From Tyto alba (lineage: Eukaryota > Chordata > Aves > Strigiformes > Tytonidae), in the NCBI RefSeq assembly GCF_018691265.1, contig NW_024881324.1:7691730-7755729 (forward strand): a DNA stretch of 64,000 nt. Reading direction: 5' to 3'. Below, piece by piece: positions 9,970-22,340 of the stretch (within the stretch, counting starts at the first letter, position 1; the number at the start of each line of letters is the position of its first letter). The position numbers and the translations under genes were made by a program. A model generated the notes under the pieces. That model worked only from the letters and a program-made list of their open reading frames with translations. It had not been told where the DNA came from and did not search any database.

Positions 9970-10208
9970 GTAACCGGGGGGGGGGGCAGCGGGCGGGGGT
10001 GGCACCGGGCTTCTCCTCGGGAGGTGGAGGGGGGGATAAACCCCCTCATATCCCCCGCTCCCCGCCGCCGCCTGCCCTGCGCTCCCGCAGCCGGGCGGCC
10101 CCCGCCGAGGGGCGAGCTGCCCCGGCGTGCGGGGAGAAGGGCGGGGGGGGGTGTGGGGTGTGTGTGCTGCGGACCCGGTGCAGCTCCCCCGCCGTTGTCG
10201 CCTTGCAG
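9970..10208 (+). other. KIF13A intron 1 (239 nt, GC-rich)
   Basis: This very short first intron starts GTAACC and ends TTGCAG. It begins with G-runs (ten G at about 9975-9984, then GGG, GGGGG and GGG) and has more near 10140-10160. It is contained wholly in the CpG island. Its length is not a multiple of three, and retention would disrupt the KIF13A frame, with the read-through frame stopping at 10220 in exon 2. Confidence 0.85.
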
Positions 10209-10299
10209 AGCTGGACCTGAATACCAAGTGCATCGTGGAGATGGAAGGGAACCAGACCGTGTTGCACCCTCCGCCCTCCAACACCAAGCAGGGAGAAAG
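10209..10299 (+). CDS. KIF13A: KIF13A coding exon 2 (residues 19-49)
   Basis: The acceptor CCTTGCAG ends at 10208, and the 91-nt exon completes Glu19. It then reads LDLNTKCIVEMEG followed by NQTVLHPPPSNTKQGE, and ends with AG, the first two bases of Arg49. The donor is AG|GTAAAA at 10300. This is an early strand and loop region of the motor domain. The HPPPSNTKQGE segment separates KIF13A from KIF13B, whose equivalent loop differs. Joined to exon 1 the frame is uninterrupted. A 14-A homopolymer begins two bases inside the following intron, so the donor is embedded in a slippage-prone run. Confidence 0.95.
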
Positions 10300-10301
10300 G
10301 T

Positions 10302-10315
10302 AAAAAAAAAAAAAA
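10302..10315 (+). repeat. A14 run inside the intron 2 splice donor
   Basis: The donor reads AG|GT followed at once by fourteen A, then CAAAAAACC. Bases +3 to +6 of the donor are part of the homopolymer. This keeps the favourable A at +3 and +4 but replaces the consensus G at +5 by A, making it a weaker site than exon 3's GTAAGT. Confidence 0.9.
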
Positions 10316-10776
10316 CAAAAAACCGCCGAGTCGCCGCGGCCCGAATCAAAACCCAACCCCGGTTCCTCCGCCTCGCCTTGGCAGGCGCTTCGCCTGGCTT
10401 TGTTAGGGGAGCGGCGGGGTCCTGGGGCTCCTGCTCGGAGCCTTTCGGGGAGCGGGCAGGGGGGAGCGCCGGCCGGGCATCCCTGCCTCGGGCTTGCATC
10501 CCTGGGAAGGAAGGACCGGACCCTTCCCCTCCCGGCCTCCTGAGCCGAGTCGGAGGTACCCACGCTGGGATGTGGAGGCAGAAGGTCCCTCTTGGCCTCC
10601 CAGGTTTAAAAGCTGTTTCTTGCTTAACTGCTCAAAAAAATAAGCTGGCGATTAGGTAAGGACTTAAACTGAGTGTGCGTGCTGCTTTCAGAAATTTCCC
10701 TTGAGTGCAGGCTGCTAATAACTTTATGTAGCCTGTGGGGGGATAAGAAGCAGAATCTGGACTTTAGGCTACTGAT

Positions 10777-10829
10777 GTTTTTTGGTTTTGTTTTGTTTGT
10801 TTGTTTGTTTGTTTTTTGTTTTTTTTTTT
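10777..10829 (+). repeat. (TTTG)n-like T/G-rich simple repeat
   Basis: An imperfect GTTT array followed by a T-run. Similar T/G-rich or complementary A/C-rich tracts occur at 37538-37590, 51686-51779 and 63039-63111. Confidence 0.85.
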
Positions 10830-13800
10830 AAAGTTTGTTTACTATGTTTTAACGTATTTGCATTTGAAAAGCCTAATTGCTGGATCCTTTATTAATTCAG
10901 TGTTGTTCTGTGAAGTAGCCTATGAGAATATGCTAAAATAATTTTGAAATCTGGCGTTTAGTTGTGATGCCCCAGTAAAGAATACCCTTGGAAATAATCC
11001 AAAATACCAATGCACTAGACTGTAAAAATAGATCAGAACAGGAAAAGATTTCTTTCCTTTGAGGGAGTGTGGGGAAAGACAGGGAGGTGGAAGGGGAATA
11101 GTTACAGCGTATGCTTATCTGTTCAGTTACCTGTTCACTGCTCAACCAAGTTGATCTGTTAAATGTATTTAATGCCAAGGAGCATGAAAGACTTTGCATG
11201 GCTGTAGAGATTTTCATCAGGACATGTTACTACTAATGAAGGTTTTATGAAGCATATTTTCGATTAAGTTCACAGTGGTTATGAAGAAACTATAGTGTGA
11301 GAATATGTTTTTTTTTCAAAGGCAGTATGTCACACTTCATAGTTTTTCAGCAGAAAAGGTTGGCACCTTTTCTATTTCTGCATGCCCAAGATGTGAAGGC
11401 ACTTCTCGTGTTAATCCACATACTGAAATATAGCTGTAATCACGCCAGTTTAACTTAAATCCAACTTGTATTGTCTTCAAAATTATTGTTGTGGCTAATG
11501 TGCTGGCCTGGGTCTTGAAAGATCTGTGCTTGTTTCCTGCCCCTTTCACAGATCTTTGTGTGATCTTCTACAAGTCATGCTGCCTCTGTGGGTCTTATCA
11601 TCCCAGCTGTAAAATGGAAATCTTGTTTTTCTTGAGACTATTCTATTTTAGAAAGTACAGGCTTTTCTTCCTCCAGTTTATTGAAGCATATGTATGGTCT
11701 CCATCAGAACACTGCTATAATAACATTAACTCTTTAAAGTTAGTGGCTTTGACAGGTACAAAACATGAAATACCAATAGAGTTTGCAAAGCAAGAACAGA
11801 ATTAAGATTTAAAAATTATTATTTCAATAGAATAAAGAGCCTAAAGGCCAGATGGTTTCATAAAGAGCCTGTAACGTATGAATTTTGCTTGTTGTGCACA
11901 TTGGCCTGCAGGTATTCCATAAAAACGTGCAGTGACTCTGCCTTTTGAGAGCTTGTGTCTATCTGGCTTTAATACCTGTAATATATACAAATTCTCTTAC
12001 TTGGTTGGACTTGGCTTCTGGTTCTGTGCCAAGAGCTGTGATGCTTGTGTGCGACCTCAGTGAGCTGTGTTTGCAAAGTGATAGCTGTCCTGCTTGCAGC
12101 CCAATGTGAGGCTGGAATTTGGCTGCCTGCTACATGTGTAACTTGTGTGTTTGAAACAACTGCCTGGTGTGTTATTGGAAATAACAGTCAGAAATAGGGG
12201 TCAGAAGTGACTCTCACTAGTACAACCATCTAGTTTGGGTGCTTTCTTAATGGCAGGTGTTGTATGTAACTTGTTGAGATGCCTGATGGGCTTCCTAGTG
12301 CCTTGTGAAGATCCTTACATTTCCTTCAGTGCTAAACTGTTGATTTTTATTTTTTACTCGAGATAAAGAGTTTAATTTCTCATGATGAAATCCGAATTCT
12401 GTTCTTCTGTGTGTACCCACCATAAAATGCCTGTATAAACTGTCTCTGAATTGCTGAGTAGTTGCTGCTTGTACTTGGATTCATGCCTTGGCAGGGTTAG
12501 AGATGTCAAAAGGATTTTTGGTTTTCTTTGTGTAGCTTGTTTTTATATAGCTCAACTGGATTTTTCTTTCAGAGCAACCATGCCATTGCAAAAATGATTT
12601 CACTTGTTAGGGTGATTAATTGGTCCTTCTTTACTATATGTATTATTTTAATATTCTGTTTAGTCTTACCTTTCCCTTTTTACATTTTATCTTTTTATAT
12701 GGAAATTTCCCTTTTCTAGCTGAATGGAAGTGCAAGTTTGTACTGCACTGTAGAATAAGAATAAGTAGCCTTCTAAAGCAAATTTGGTTTCCAGGGCTTC
12801 TTTTCTTAATTCAGCTGAAGCCAAGAGACTATAGGGTGTTGGGGGTAGAATTCGGGACCATGCTCTTTATTTGCTTTGTTTTCTCGGTTATAATTTTAAA
12901 GGTACTGGCAGAATTTTCTAAAGTAAAATTAGGTAACTCATTAATAATTATAACGTTATAAAATTTGCTCTTTGAAGAATATCCAAGGTTAGGAAAATAA
13001 AATTTACTAGCTTTGCCAAATCTGTAAGGAGTTCTTGAATTAAATCTAAGTTCAGACACATGCTGTTAATCAGTCTCTAAGTTTTATTAGGGATAGTTTT
13101 GAAGGATTTTAGACGGGCAAGAAACGCTAGTTTTACAGGTGCTGATTAAAGCCTACAATCCCAGACACTGCTGTCATCTGTCCAACTTTCGCTGTTGTAT
13201 TAGAGGTAAAGCAATAAGTTATAACCCTAAATTAGAACAGGATCTGACTGCATCTTCTAACTGCTAGACCACACAGCATCCGCACCTTAACAAAACCAGC
13301 TACAAAATAGTAATTGTTATTAAATACAAGTGTTCTGTCTTTTTACAAGGAGCAGGCCTGCTGTTCCCCACAGACACGCAACTTCTAGCATTCTAGATTT
13401 ACGAAGGAGGAAAACCAGAACGTAGTAAAACTGAACAATCAGAGTCTGAAAGGCCCAGGAAAAGCTTTATCGACTGAAATAATAGGAGACAGAGTTCAGA
13501 AAGGAATGGTTTTCATTAGCTGGTATCAGATATAATCTCCAATGCTGGCAAAGTTTTTGTAAGTTGGTTGTTGGACTTCATACCTTTAACTCTTGTTTTA
13601 CTATTACTAGTATCAGTAGTTTCCTTTCTATCTGCCGAATTGTGCTTGTGTGTTTAGTTACCTGTCTTCCATCCATTTCCTCCCCCAAACCAATGTAAAT
13701 TTCTCTTTCTTCCCCAGAAGAACATCTTGTCTCTCTGGGAACCCTCTGATTTTTATCTGTCTTTACCTGGGAATCTGAATTTTTTTCTCAAAATACACTC

Positions 13801-16329
13801 TTCCTGAAAAAAATTGTTCTAACTTACAGTCTTTTAGAAATGGGTATTAGGTTTCAATGCCAATTTTATACATCCTGCTGTCTTGCTATAAATGTTAGTA
13901 TTTGGTTGTTGGCAGTAAGGTACAGTATTAAAATGTAACTATGAGATAATTAGCGTATGGAGTTACAGGCAATCTTTCAAAATATTTGAGTAATTTTTTA
14001 CAATGGAAATTTTGCACCTCTCTACATCAATGAAAGATTTGACTTTACATTAGGGGTGTTATTTTTTTAGTAGGACAAACTAGGTTTTGCCAGGTTTCTC
14101 CTCTGCTTTCGATTTGTTAAAATATGCTTTCCTCCAGCCTTCCCTTTCAGCTACACTTTTTGACGCATAGGATCTGAAAAGAAAAGTTTTATTTTAGTTC
14201 CCTGACAACAGTTGTTCATGACATGATTTTTCCTTTAGTAAGCAAAATATTTGTCTTGACAGAAATAAACAAGGAACTATGGAGACAGTACAACTGAAAT
14301 ACTATTTCAACTGTAGTTTTGACTGAAACAAAAATTCGTCTGTTGGGCAATTTATTCCATTAGAGCACAGTAGCCTTGTGCAAACCTTGCCTTATTAAAA
14401 ATCTCAGGGCAGAAAATAAGAAAGAAATTATTGGAGTGTAGAGCTGAACTTTCAAATTATCACTTTTCTATGAAAGTATCTTTCTTGCTTGGCTTAACCC
14501 TTTTTTTAAAAACAAACAAACAAAGAAAACCCCAACGTTTTAGGACTTGCTTGCTCTGACTTCCATTCTCATTTTGATAACAGACAAGTAGCACTAAGGC
14601 CCAGTTCTACTTAGGTAAAACTCTTCTTATAGCTCTAAATTGCTAAAGATTCCAGAATACGTGGGGACTTTTTTGAGTAGGTTTAAGCTCTTTAATAAAA
14701 TAAATAGCTAGGAGCAGGTGTTTGTCTATCTAGTTTTTGTAGGTCATGATACTTTCAAATGAATATCTGAAGCACAGATTTCACCCCTAGGTAGCTTGTC
14801 CTAAAACTCTTGTTTCCAGAAAACTGATGTTGCTCCCCCTGCCTTGGAGAAGACATGATTTTAGATGGTCTTTAGTACACAGTCCTTCATGTGGTGGTTG
14901 TGGCAATTCATCTTTTTTGATATGTTACTTTGAATAGCATCAGAGATGAGAGAAGAGCACTGTTGTAGGGAGAGGATGTGCATTTCTGGTAATGGTCACT
15001 TTTTCAAACTGATACTTGTGGAAGCTGAAATAGGACAGCTGCTAATTATTTTCATATCTGAAGGAATGATCAACGAGATTGTCTTTGATGCATTGTACTA
15101 CCTGAGGTAGATCGTAAAATAATAGCAGGCAGCAACTTTTATCTTTGTCTCCAGGAAATGGGGAAAGTAATCTGACTTTGACCTCTTCTGTTAATTTTCC
15201 TGTTAGACACCAGTGTTCAGGATGTGAAATGATAGCTTTGAACCTTTGCAGAAGCGGTGTATTTGAATTACTAAATGTGTGGTTGGAAAATGGCATTTTG
15301 GAAGCTATTTTTGCATTGCTTTTAAGTCATTCAGCCCTCAGATGGGACACCAGATGCAGTTCCTTGAAATCACTGTTCTTAATTTCCACATAATTCGAAA
15401 CAAAAGCAGACAAAAACTTGTAGTCCAAATTCCTATGTGCATGGCTCTTGGTTCTTCCTAAGGTGGCCTGAACTGTTAGTAAATGTAACATCCATTATTT
15501 TACCACGTTTATAAAGACCCAGACAGCTGTTACGACCTTGTTCTTTGGTCTTTAAATGACATTGCTGGAGGAAACTACCGTTGGAAGCTGTTGGGATTGT
15601 GGGTGAGCAGCTAGTAGTACTTAGCTGGCAGTAGTTCAGAACAAAAATAAAGTGTTTGAAGAGAAGGAAAACTGTGCTTGGTATGACCATGTTTAGGCAA
15701 TCATTGCTTGTAGCTCTTCTCTGTGTTTGGGCTACTGATTTCTGAGTAGAACACAGACAAGGTTCAGCTTTGAATCTGTCCAATTTTTTTGCTTTATGAT
15801 GTTACAAATGCCTCCATTGTGGAACATGAAAAGATTTGTTAAAAAGATTAGTAGGCCTTTAGACACGCTTAGCTTCTGTGTTTAGAAGGGAGATGTATGC
15901 ATGCACTTGCTTATTACTGCAGCCGGAGGTGAGTTTTGAGATCTGGATTATTAGTCAATACACCTTGAATACATTTGTTTATTGAAATGAATTGTTAATT
16001 TTAAAAATATGCAGCTCTTTTAAAATGGATTTTTTTCTTTTGGTCCTTTTCTTTGGGGAGATCAGGACTACAGGGAAAGTTTTATTGTCACCTCCTTTAC
16101 CCCTTAGATAAATAGTAGAGACAGCTTTCTTGTTTTGAAAGCAAGTTTATTTTTACTCTGTTGTGCTTCTCGTAGGTTTATTAAATGTGCACGTGAGAAG
16201 ATTTCAGACTTCTAGTAAGTTTCACTGTAATTTAATAGTCTAAAAATTTAAAGTTAAGTGGTAGCGGTAAGCCCACTGTAGTGACACAGGTGTGGGCTGG
16301 ATTCAAAGTACTTGAGGGAGTGCTTAAGG

Positions 16330-16530
16330 AGTCCCAGTCCTGCTGAGCCTGAGCTCGGCGAGGAGCGGCGCGCGCCGGCTGCCCTTCCAGGCAGGTCTGG
16401 GCACCGCGCAGAGCTGGGGTGGGAATCTGGGTACAAAGTTTTGGTGACAAAGCGAATCCCTTCTCGGTGTCAGGCCTGCAGTGCAGCACGCACAGGCAAG
16501 CGTCCGCTCTTCGGGGACGTAACGTGGTGG
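16330..16530. other. GC-rich, CpG-bearing patch in intron 2
   Basis: Embedded in AT-rich intron, this roughly 200-bp segment contains CTCGGCGAGGAGCGGCGCGC and further CpGs up to CGGGGACGTAACGTGG near 16513-16528. It could be a small intronic promoter or enhancer, or an old GC-rich repeat. No ORF or exon with a recognisable product is evident. A 76-codon frame (16312-16542 +) spans it but has no motif. Confidence 0.5.
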
Positions 16531-19500
16531 TACTTGTGGTAATAAGATGAGAGCTGAATCTTTAAATTGACAAATGTACTTGTTGCTGCTGTGGTTGAGA
16601 CGTTATCAGACTTGAACTCGTTCACTGTGGGTGCAGGCTGAGCAGCAGTGGTGGTAGCTGCCTCCGGCTGTCTTGCCGGTGCCTCTTGCGTGGCCAGACT
16701 GTCCTTAATGGTGGGAGAGTAGTGCAGTGTCTTTGCTTATTTGGCCCGCCCTGGGCATGGTTTGAATCTATTAATGGAAACAATTACTGCCTACTATAGC
16801 GAAATGTCAGCTGCTGGAGCAGTACTGTGCAGATGCTGTTGCTTAACTGAATAACTTCGTTTGCTCTGTTCCTCGTATTTTTGTGAGGATGTCTGTTACT
16901 GACGGCAGTGTGGAGAAGGCTCTTTAAGGAAGTGTGAGAGTGTTGGCTGGAGACAGTGAGTTTTATATCTTTAGTAAGTTCAGCCTACAAAGAAAAGGCC
17001 CCTGCTGTGCAACGGTGTGTACCACAGGACTCAACTTTCAACTTAACTTGTGACCCAAAGCACCAAGTTAACTAAAACAGCCATGCTGTTGCCTGGAAGT
17101 AATGTTTCTGTGTGGTTTTTTTACAAGAGACAGTAGAAGGGATATAAGCTTGTCCCGTCAGTACCTGACTGTGTGTGTTGGTATGAAATTGGTCATCAGA
17201 GTTTGAGTTGATGGTGTGTGTCTTTATGATCCTTCTGTGGCATGCAGTGGGTGTTCACTGGGAGCTGAGGGAGGAGCTCGGCAAGTTAACAACAAGCAGA
17301 CTGAAAATTTGCTGTATGAAGGTCAGCCAGAAAAACGCACTGCTGACGGGAGTTGGAAATCAATGACGTGAGCTCAAGATATCCATGTTGGAGAAGAGTA
17401 GGAGTTACATGAGCTGTTTGCAATGCCATGGGAGGGTGTCCCTTAATGTCGTTTCTTGTTTGTGGGGGGAGAAAGGGAATCAATGGCTTTCTGATGCTGT
17501 TGAGCTTGGTTAGTGCTAATTAATCTCTGCAGTTCTGGTCTTTATTTTTAAGGCCTATTTGCCTTTTAATCTAAAATTAATTAAAAAACCCCAACCCTCA
17601 GTCATGAAAACGTCTAATAAAATTCATAACCATATCCTGAATTAATACATTCCCTAGTTATCAGCCACAACCTTTATTTGGCATTTTGTTACATCCTAAA
17701 TAGAGGCATCCTCAAGCATGCGTGTGCTTACCAAACACCTACATCTTCCTTGTAGTGAAGTTAGTGGCTTCCTTATGTGAAGTTAGTGGTTTGTAAGGTG
17801 TAACTTTTTCTCTAGAAGGTAATCCGAATGTTCCATCTTATTTCACATAGATCACCATAGGGAAATCTGTATAGTAACAGCCCCTAATGATTCACTGTCC
17901 TATAGTAACTTATTTGCTATTTAAATGCTATAACTCAGGACAAAGATTCATAACACAATTACTCTTTTGACAGATTAAGCCATGAATACATTTTGGTGCT
18001 TATCAATGGTACAGTTCTTATTTTGAGGTATATCGGTCAGCACAGGGGTAGAAATGTGTCTGAAACATTCCTGTGTGCTTGTGTGAATGATGGTGCTGAA
18101 GATGGGGGCAAAGAGGATCGCTGTGCACTAGCAGCAGGGAACGTACTTGTGGTCTGGTTTCTAGATGCTAGCCCCCACCCAGCCTGTGCTGCTGCCTCTT
18201 CATGTTTAGTAACAGCATAGATAGTAGGCTAGTACTGGCTTGCTTTGAGATTTGTGGCGTCATTGCATCTTCTTTTTGCAGTGTATGTATATTCCAAGAA
18301 TTTTAAGCGTTTCATAAACATGAATCAAAGCAGCTGCTGTGGCTAGAATGGCATGCTTATCTCTGCATGTGTTTATGAGGATACTGTTCAATATGTTGTA
18401 AAAGCCCAACAGGATGCATTGTGAACTGTAAACTTTCTATAAAGTAATTTGATGCTTTGTTTTAAAAACACATTGCTGAAAATGTCAACACATTTTTTTT
18501 TCTGAAAATTTTTGTGTTAGAGAATATTTTAGACTTGCAAATAAAATGAAAGCAAGTACATGGTATTCTATTTATTGAGCTTACATTTTCTTAGTTTATT
18601 CCACAGTCTCTTTTAAAACTAGATGTCAATCCCAAGTAAGTAGTGTACAGAAGCCTCCAGGCAAGATTGCATTTTCTTCTAGTGTAAGGCTTAAATTCTG
18701 AATGTCTTGTGAGCTGCTGGAATAATTTTTCTTGCATTAAATTCAAGTACGTAGAGCTGTCTGTTTTGCTTAATGTTTGTTATACGATGACAAGGAACAG
18801 CAGATCTTAGATAAGAAATGACAGTACTTGATACTTCTTCCCACATGGTTTCCACTCTTTGTCTGACTGTGATTAAAATCACGTGCAGTGTAGCTGAGAA
18901 GGCCTTTCTCAAATGTGATTCTTTCACTTGAAGGAAGAAAGATTGGGTAAGGTGGAAGGGGAAGTTTATCTGCAATACGAATGGATTTGTACAGTGACTG
19001 GCACTGGCTGCAGTGTAATTTTTAATACTTCAGAGTTCTTATTTTTGTTGCATATTTACTTCAAATTCAATTTTACTTTGTGATTCAAGAGCCAAGGCTT
19101 GTTTTACAATAGGTGAGCTTTTGCTAAAGATAAGTCAACAGAGCATTCCAGTGGAGGCACAGAGCTGGCGGAAGTTTTCTACTGGCAGAGCCGTTTTATG
19201 GCACTGAATGAGCAGCATCATGGTCTGCTTTGGAAAGTTTGTCGGCATCTGTCGATGTGAGTTTTTTATGTATGCAATGTGATGTAAGTCTGCAGTGATC
19301 CAGACTTGTTTTGGCTCAGGAATGCCACCTCCCTGAATGATGCAAGTCCTAAGCATTTTGATGTTTTTTGCTATTTTTTCCTTCCTGTCATACCATGTTG
19401 TCATTCCATATTTTGAGGTGTTTCTAAATTTCCTTTATACTTCAAATGTGTTTTCAGATAATTTTATCTAACTAAATCAGGCTGAAATAGAAATTAGCCA

Positions 19501-22280
19501 TGTGGTAAAATAAGAAAATGTTCCTTTTATTCACTGTATGCTGCTGAAGACAATACATGACTTATGTATCCTTTCAGTGCTCAGCAAGAAGTGGTTGAGT
19601 TTGAGTGTTTTTGAAAGAGAACTTTGCAGTTATCTAAGAAAGTAAGAGCAGAAACCGTTTGTAGTCTTCCTCCACTTTGCTATTGTACTGTGTTGGGATA
19701 AAAAGATGGCTCTGAAGGCTTTGTCAGAAGTGTTTTATGGAACATCATCCCACCAACTCAGGTTTTGCTGTTTCAGAACTTGTTACTGTGACCACAGCAG
19801 ATATGCTATTCTGAAGCAAACTGTCTAGAAAACAACCTGGTATTTTCCATAGTGCCAGTTACATTTAAAAAGAAGAAAGTGTTGAATAGTTCTTATTCTT
19901 CTGGTGTAAATCTAATCCTTGTACCTGCATTCTTGATTGGAGTGCCCTTGAGAAATGCTGCTTAGGTGTCTGCAGAGGAACTGATGCCTCAGGAAACACA
20001 AAAGATGGCTTGTTAATGGATTTCCTGCTGACATGGTAGAATATAGGGAAAGGACACTTGGGGATCAGGACTGAAAGGATAACGAAAGGCAAAAGAGAGG
20101 TACAGAAATAGATGCCCAACTACATGATGAAACTCCTCAAAGTACATGTGGGAGGAAAACAAATCAACCAACCAAACAATAAAACCCAACAGCATCCAAT
20201 AAGCTTTTATCTGTCCTCCTGAAAATGTGTATGAGAAGCTGGCATTCTCTGGGGTGGTACTGCAGTCTTCATGTGTGTTCTGGTTGAGATCCAAGTTGAA
20301 ATCAAAAAGGAAGATCAGTTCTTGTAAACAGTCCATTGAACACTGGACGGATTGCCATGTAGCTTCCTTGTCAAGAGCTTCCAAGTCCTTAGTATGTTTA
20401 TTGTTTGAGATATTTATAACATTGTAGTGAAGTTCATGTCATGTTCTTAATTTTCGTTCCATAGTTGTAACTCATATTTTAACACTGATTTTTAATTTTT
20501 TTTTGCTGTTAATGACTTTAAATGTCATGATTGAGAATCTGTGTAAATTTGCTGTGAAATAATCTAATTGGAAACACTTGTGTGTCCATGAGAAAGATGA
20601 TGAAAGTGTGTTTGAAGATGCAGCATTTAAGTGTTCTCTTAAGTTCTCTTTCAGTGGAACAGTATCTTGAATTTTTTTAATAAATTCAGTAGATGTTCTG
20701 TCCCTCTCAGCATCTCAGATCCATGGTTGGATTCCCCCTTACCGTCAGAAGTGCTGTGTGCTGAAGGAGGGGGGGATGTCTGACTTCCCCATGGTGGAAG
20801 GTAGAAGTTGGCTCTTGCCAGTTCTGCTTTCAGGTGCTCAGCAGGGCACAGTGGATGAGTACTGATCCTGGATAGACGCAAGTCTAATCTCTGCTCTCTT
20901 GTTTAATTAGTCTTCGGGGCAGGCTGCATCTGCTCGAGTAGTTTTTGAAGTTTCAGTTCTGCAGATGTGAATGTGACAATGAGAAACTTTTTTCAGAAAT
21001 ACTGATGGTGTGCAAGCTTTGTGCTCTTAGTGTAATTTGTCCTTACTGCCACCTACACTCACAGGTAGAGCTTTGCATATGCTTCAAGGAATTTGGTGCA
21101 CCTTTATTTGAAATATCAGAATGACATCTTGCAACTTTGTGCTAGTTTGAACCCAGAAATGCAGATCCCCACTGTTGGGCTGGCTGAATGCCTTTAGTGT
21201 TTTGCAGTGCTCATGTGTTTTCTGAGTTATGGTTCTTCTGGTTCATGGTCTGACCTATACTACTGGTTGCTACTTAAGAATTTCTTACCTGAACAAAGAA
21301 GAAATTCATGGTTTATGTGGAAGATAGCTCAAATAGACTTTAAAAATACTCTTGCACTTGCTTGACCAAGGTGTAAAACGAGTTTTATAAAAATCTCTCC
21401 AAGCCAACTTGATCTTAATCTGTCACCCTTTGTCAAGAATGATGTTGCAGGATGACTCCTGGAGGATCTCACAGTTTAAATGCTTGTGTTTTTCTCAAGG
21501 TGTCTGCATCTTCATCATCCTTGAGAAAAGACAGAGGCAAGTGAGTCACATAAATGACCTCTTGCCTGCATGCCTTTGCTGTGATTAAAAAGGGAAAGTC
21601 AATGCTAGGTCTTTGTGGACTTTGAAAAAATGGAATTGCAGAACTGAATTTTGAGGGAGGAATTTTTCATCAGCAGTGTATATAAGTGAAAGAAAATGGA
21701 AATATTAATGATGACATGCAGTTGTTATGTAGGAAAAGAAAAACTAAATTAGCTCACTTCCTTATTATCAGGAATCATTTAGGAGTGATAAAAGTCTGAC
21801 AATCTGTTGACTGGTAGCTGTAATGAGCAATGTCGGAGTTTAGCGAGCTCAAGGTGAGTGATCAGATTAGGAAACTTGAATATTTTTTCCAACTAATGGT
21901 GGAAAAGCTTCGTCCTTGAAGTACTTTTATAATTATCATTCTATTTTGCATCCCAAATAGAAGGCAAATTACAGGTTCCGTATAGAACTTTTGCTCTAAA
22001 TGGTAGGAGTGACGGGTGCCATGTGTTTTTTGTTATTGTTTTTCCCTAAATATCTAGACTGCATAATTCATGATTCTCTTAAAAATCATGTCACTTTTTT
22101 TTTTGTTCTCTCCCTATAGCTGTTTCTGCATATGATGCAGGTCACTACTTCGCCCCAGTACTGTTAATTTAAAAGTATTTGAAAAGGGGTGCTTGCCTTA
22201 GCTGCAGCTTCTCTTATAGTAGATCTTTCTACTCATGCTCTTTTACTTTCATGTCTTAGTTTGCAGATGTAGGAGATGAA

Positions 22281-22340
22281 AAGAAACTGAACTGGTCTGG
22301 AGTTACTAATAAGAAACTGAACTGGTCTGGAGTTACTAAT
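22281..22340 (+). repeat. Perfect 30-bp tandem duplication
   Basis: Two adjacent identical 30-bp units, each starting AAGAAACTGA and ending AGTTACTAAT. Absence of any mismatch points to a recent event or possibly an assembly artefact. Confidence 0.95.

Larger units (their letters stand above)
9240..10560. promoter_or_regulatory. CpG island spanning KIF13A promoter, exons 1-2 and intron 1
   Basis: The sequence changes abruptly from AT-rich flank to very GC-rich, CpG-dense DNA near 9240 and returns to AT-rich by about 10560-10600. CpGs are abundant on both sides of the start codon, as expected of an unmethylated housekeeping-type promoter. No TATA box is visible upstream of exon 1. Long open frames on both strands here are a by-product of few A/T-rich stop codons and are not treated as genes. 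Confidence 0.9.

Noticed and set aside
9224..10563. Long open frames on both strands across the CpG island (up to 320 codons, e.g. 9258-10220 +, 9588-10499 -, 9224-9928 -)
   Set aside because: Low-complexity Pro/Arg/Gly/Ala/Ser translations caused by lack of A/T-rich stop codons. The + frame runs through a real intron. Only the portion from ATG 9915 to 9969 is supported.
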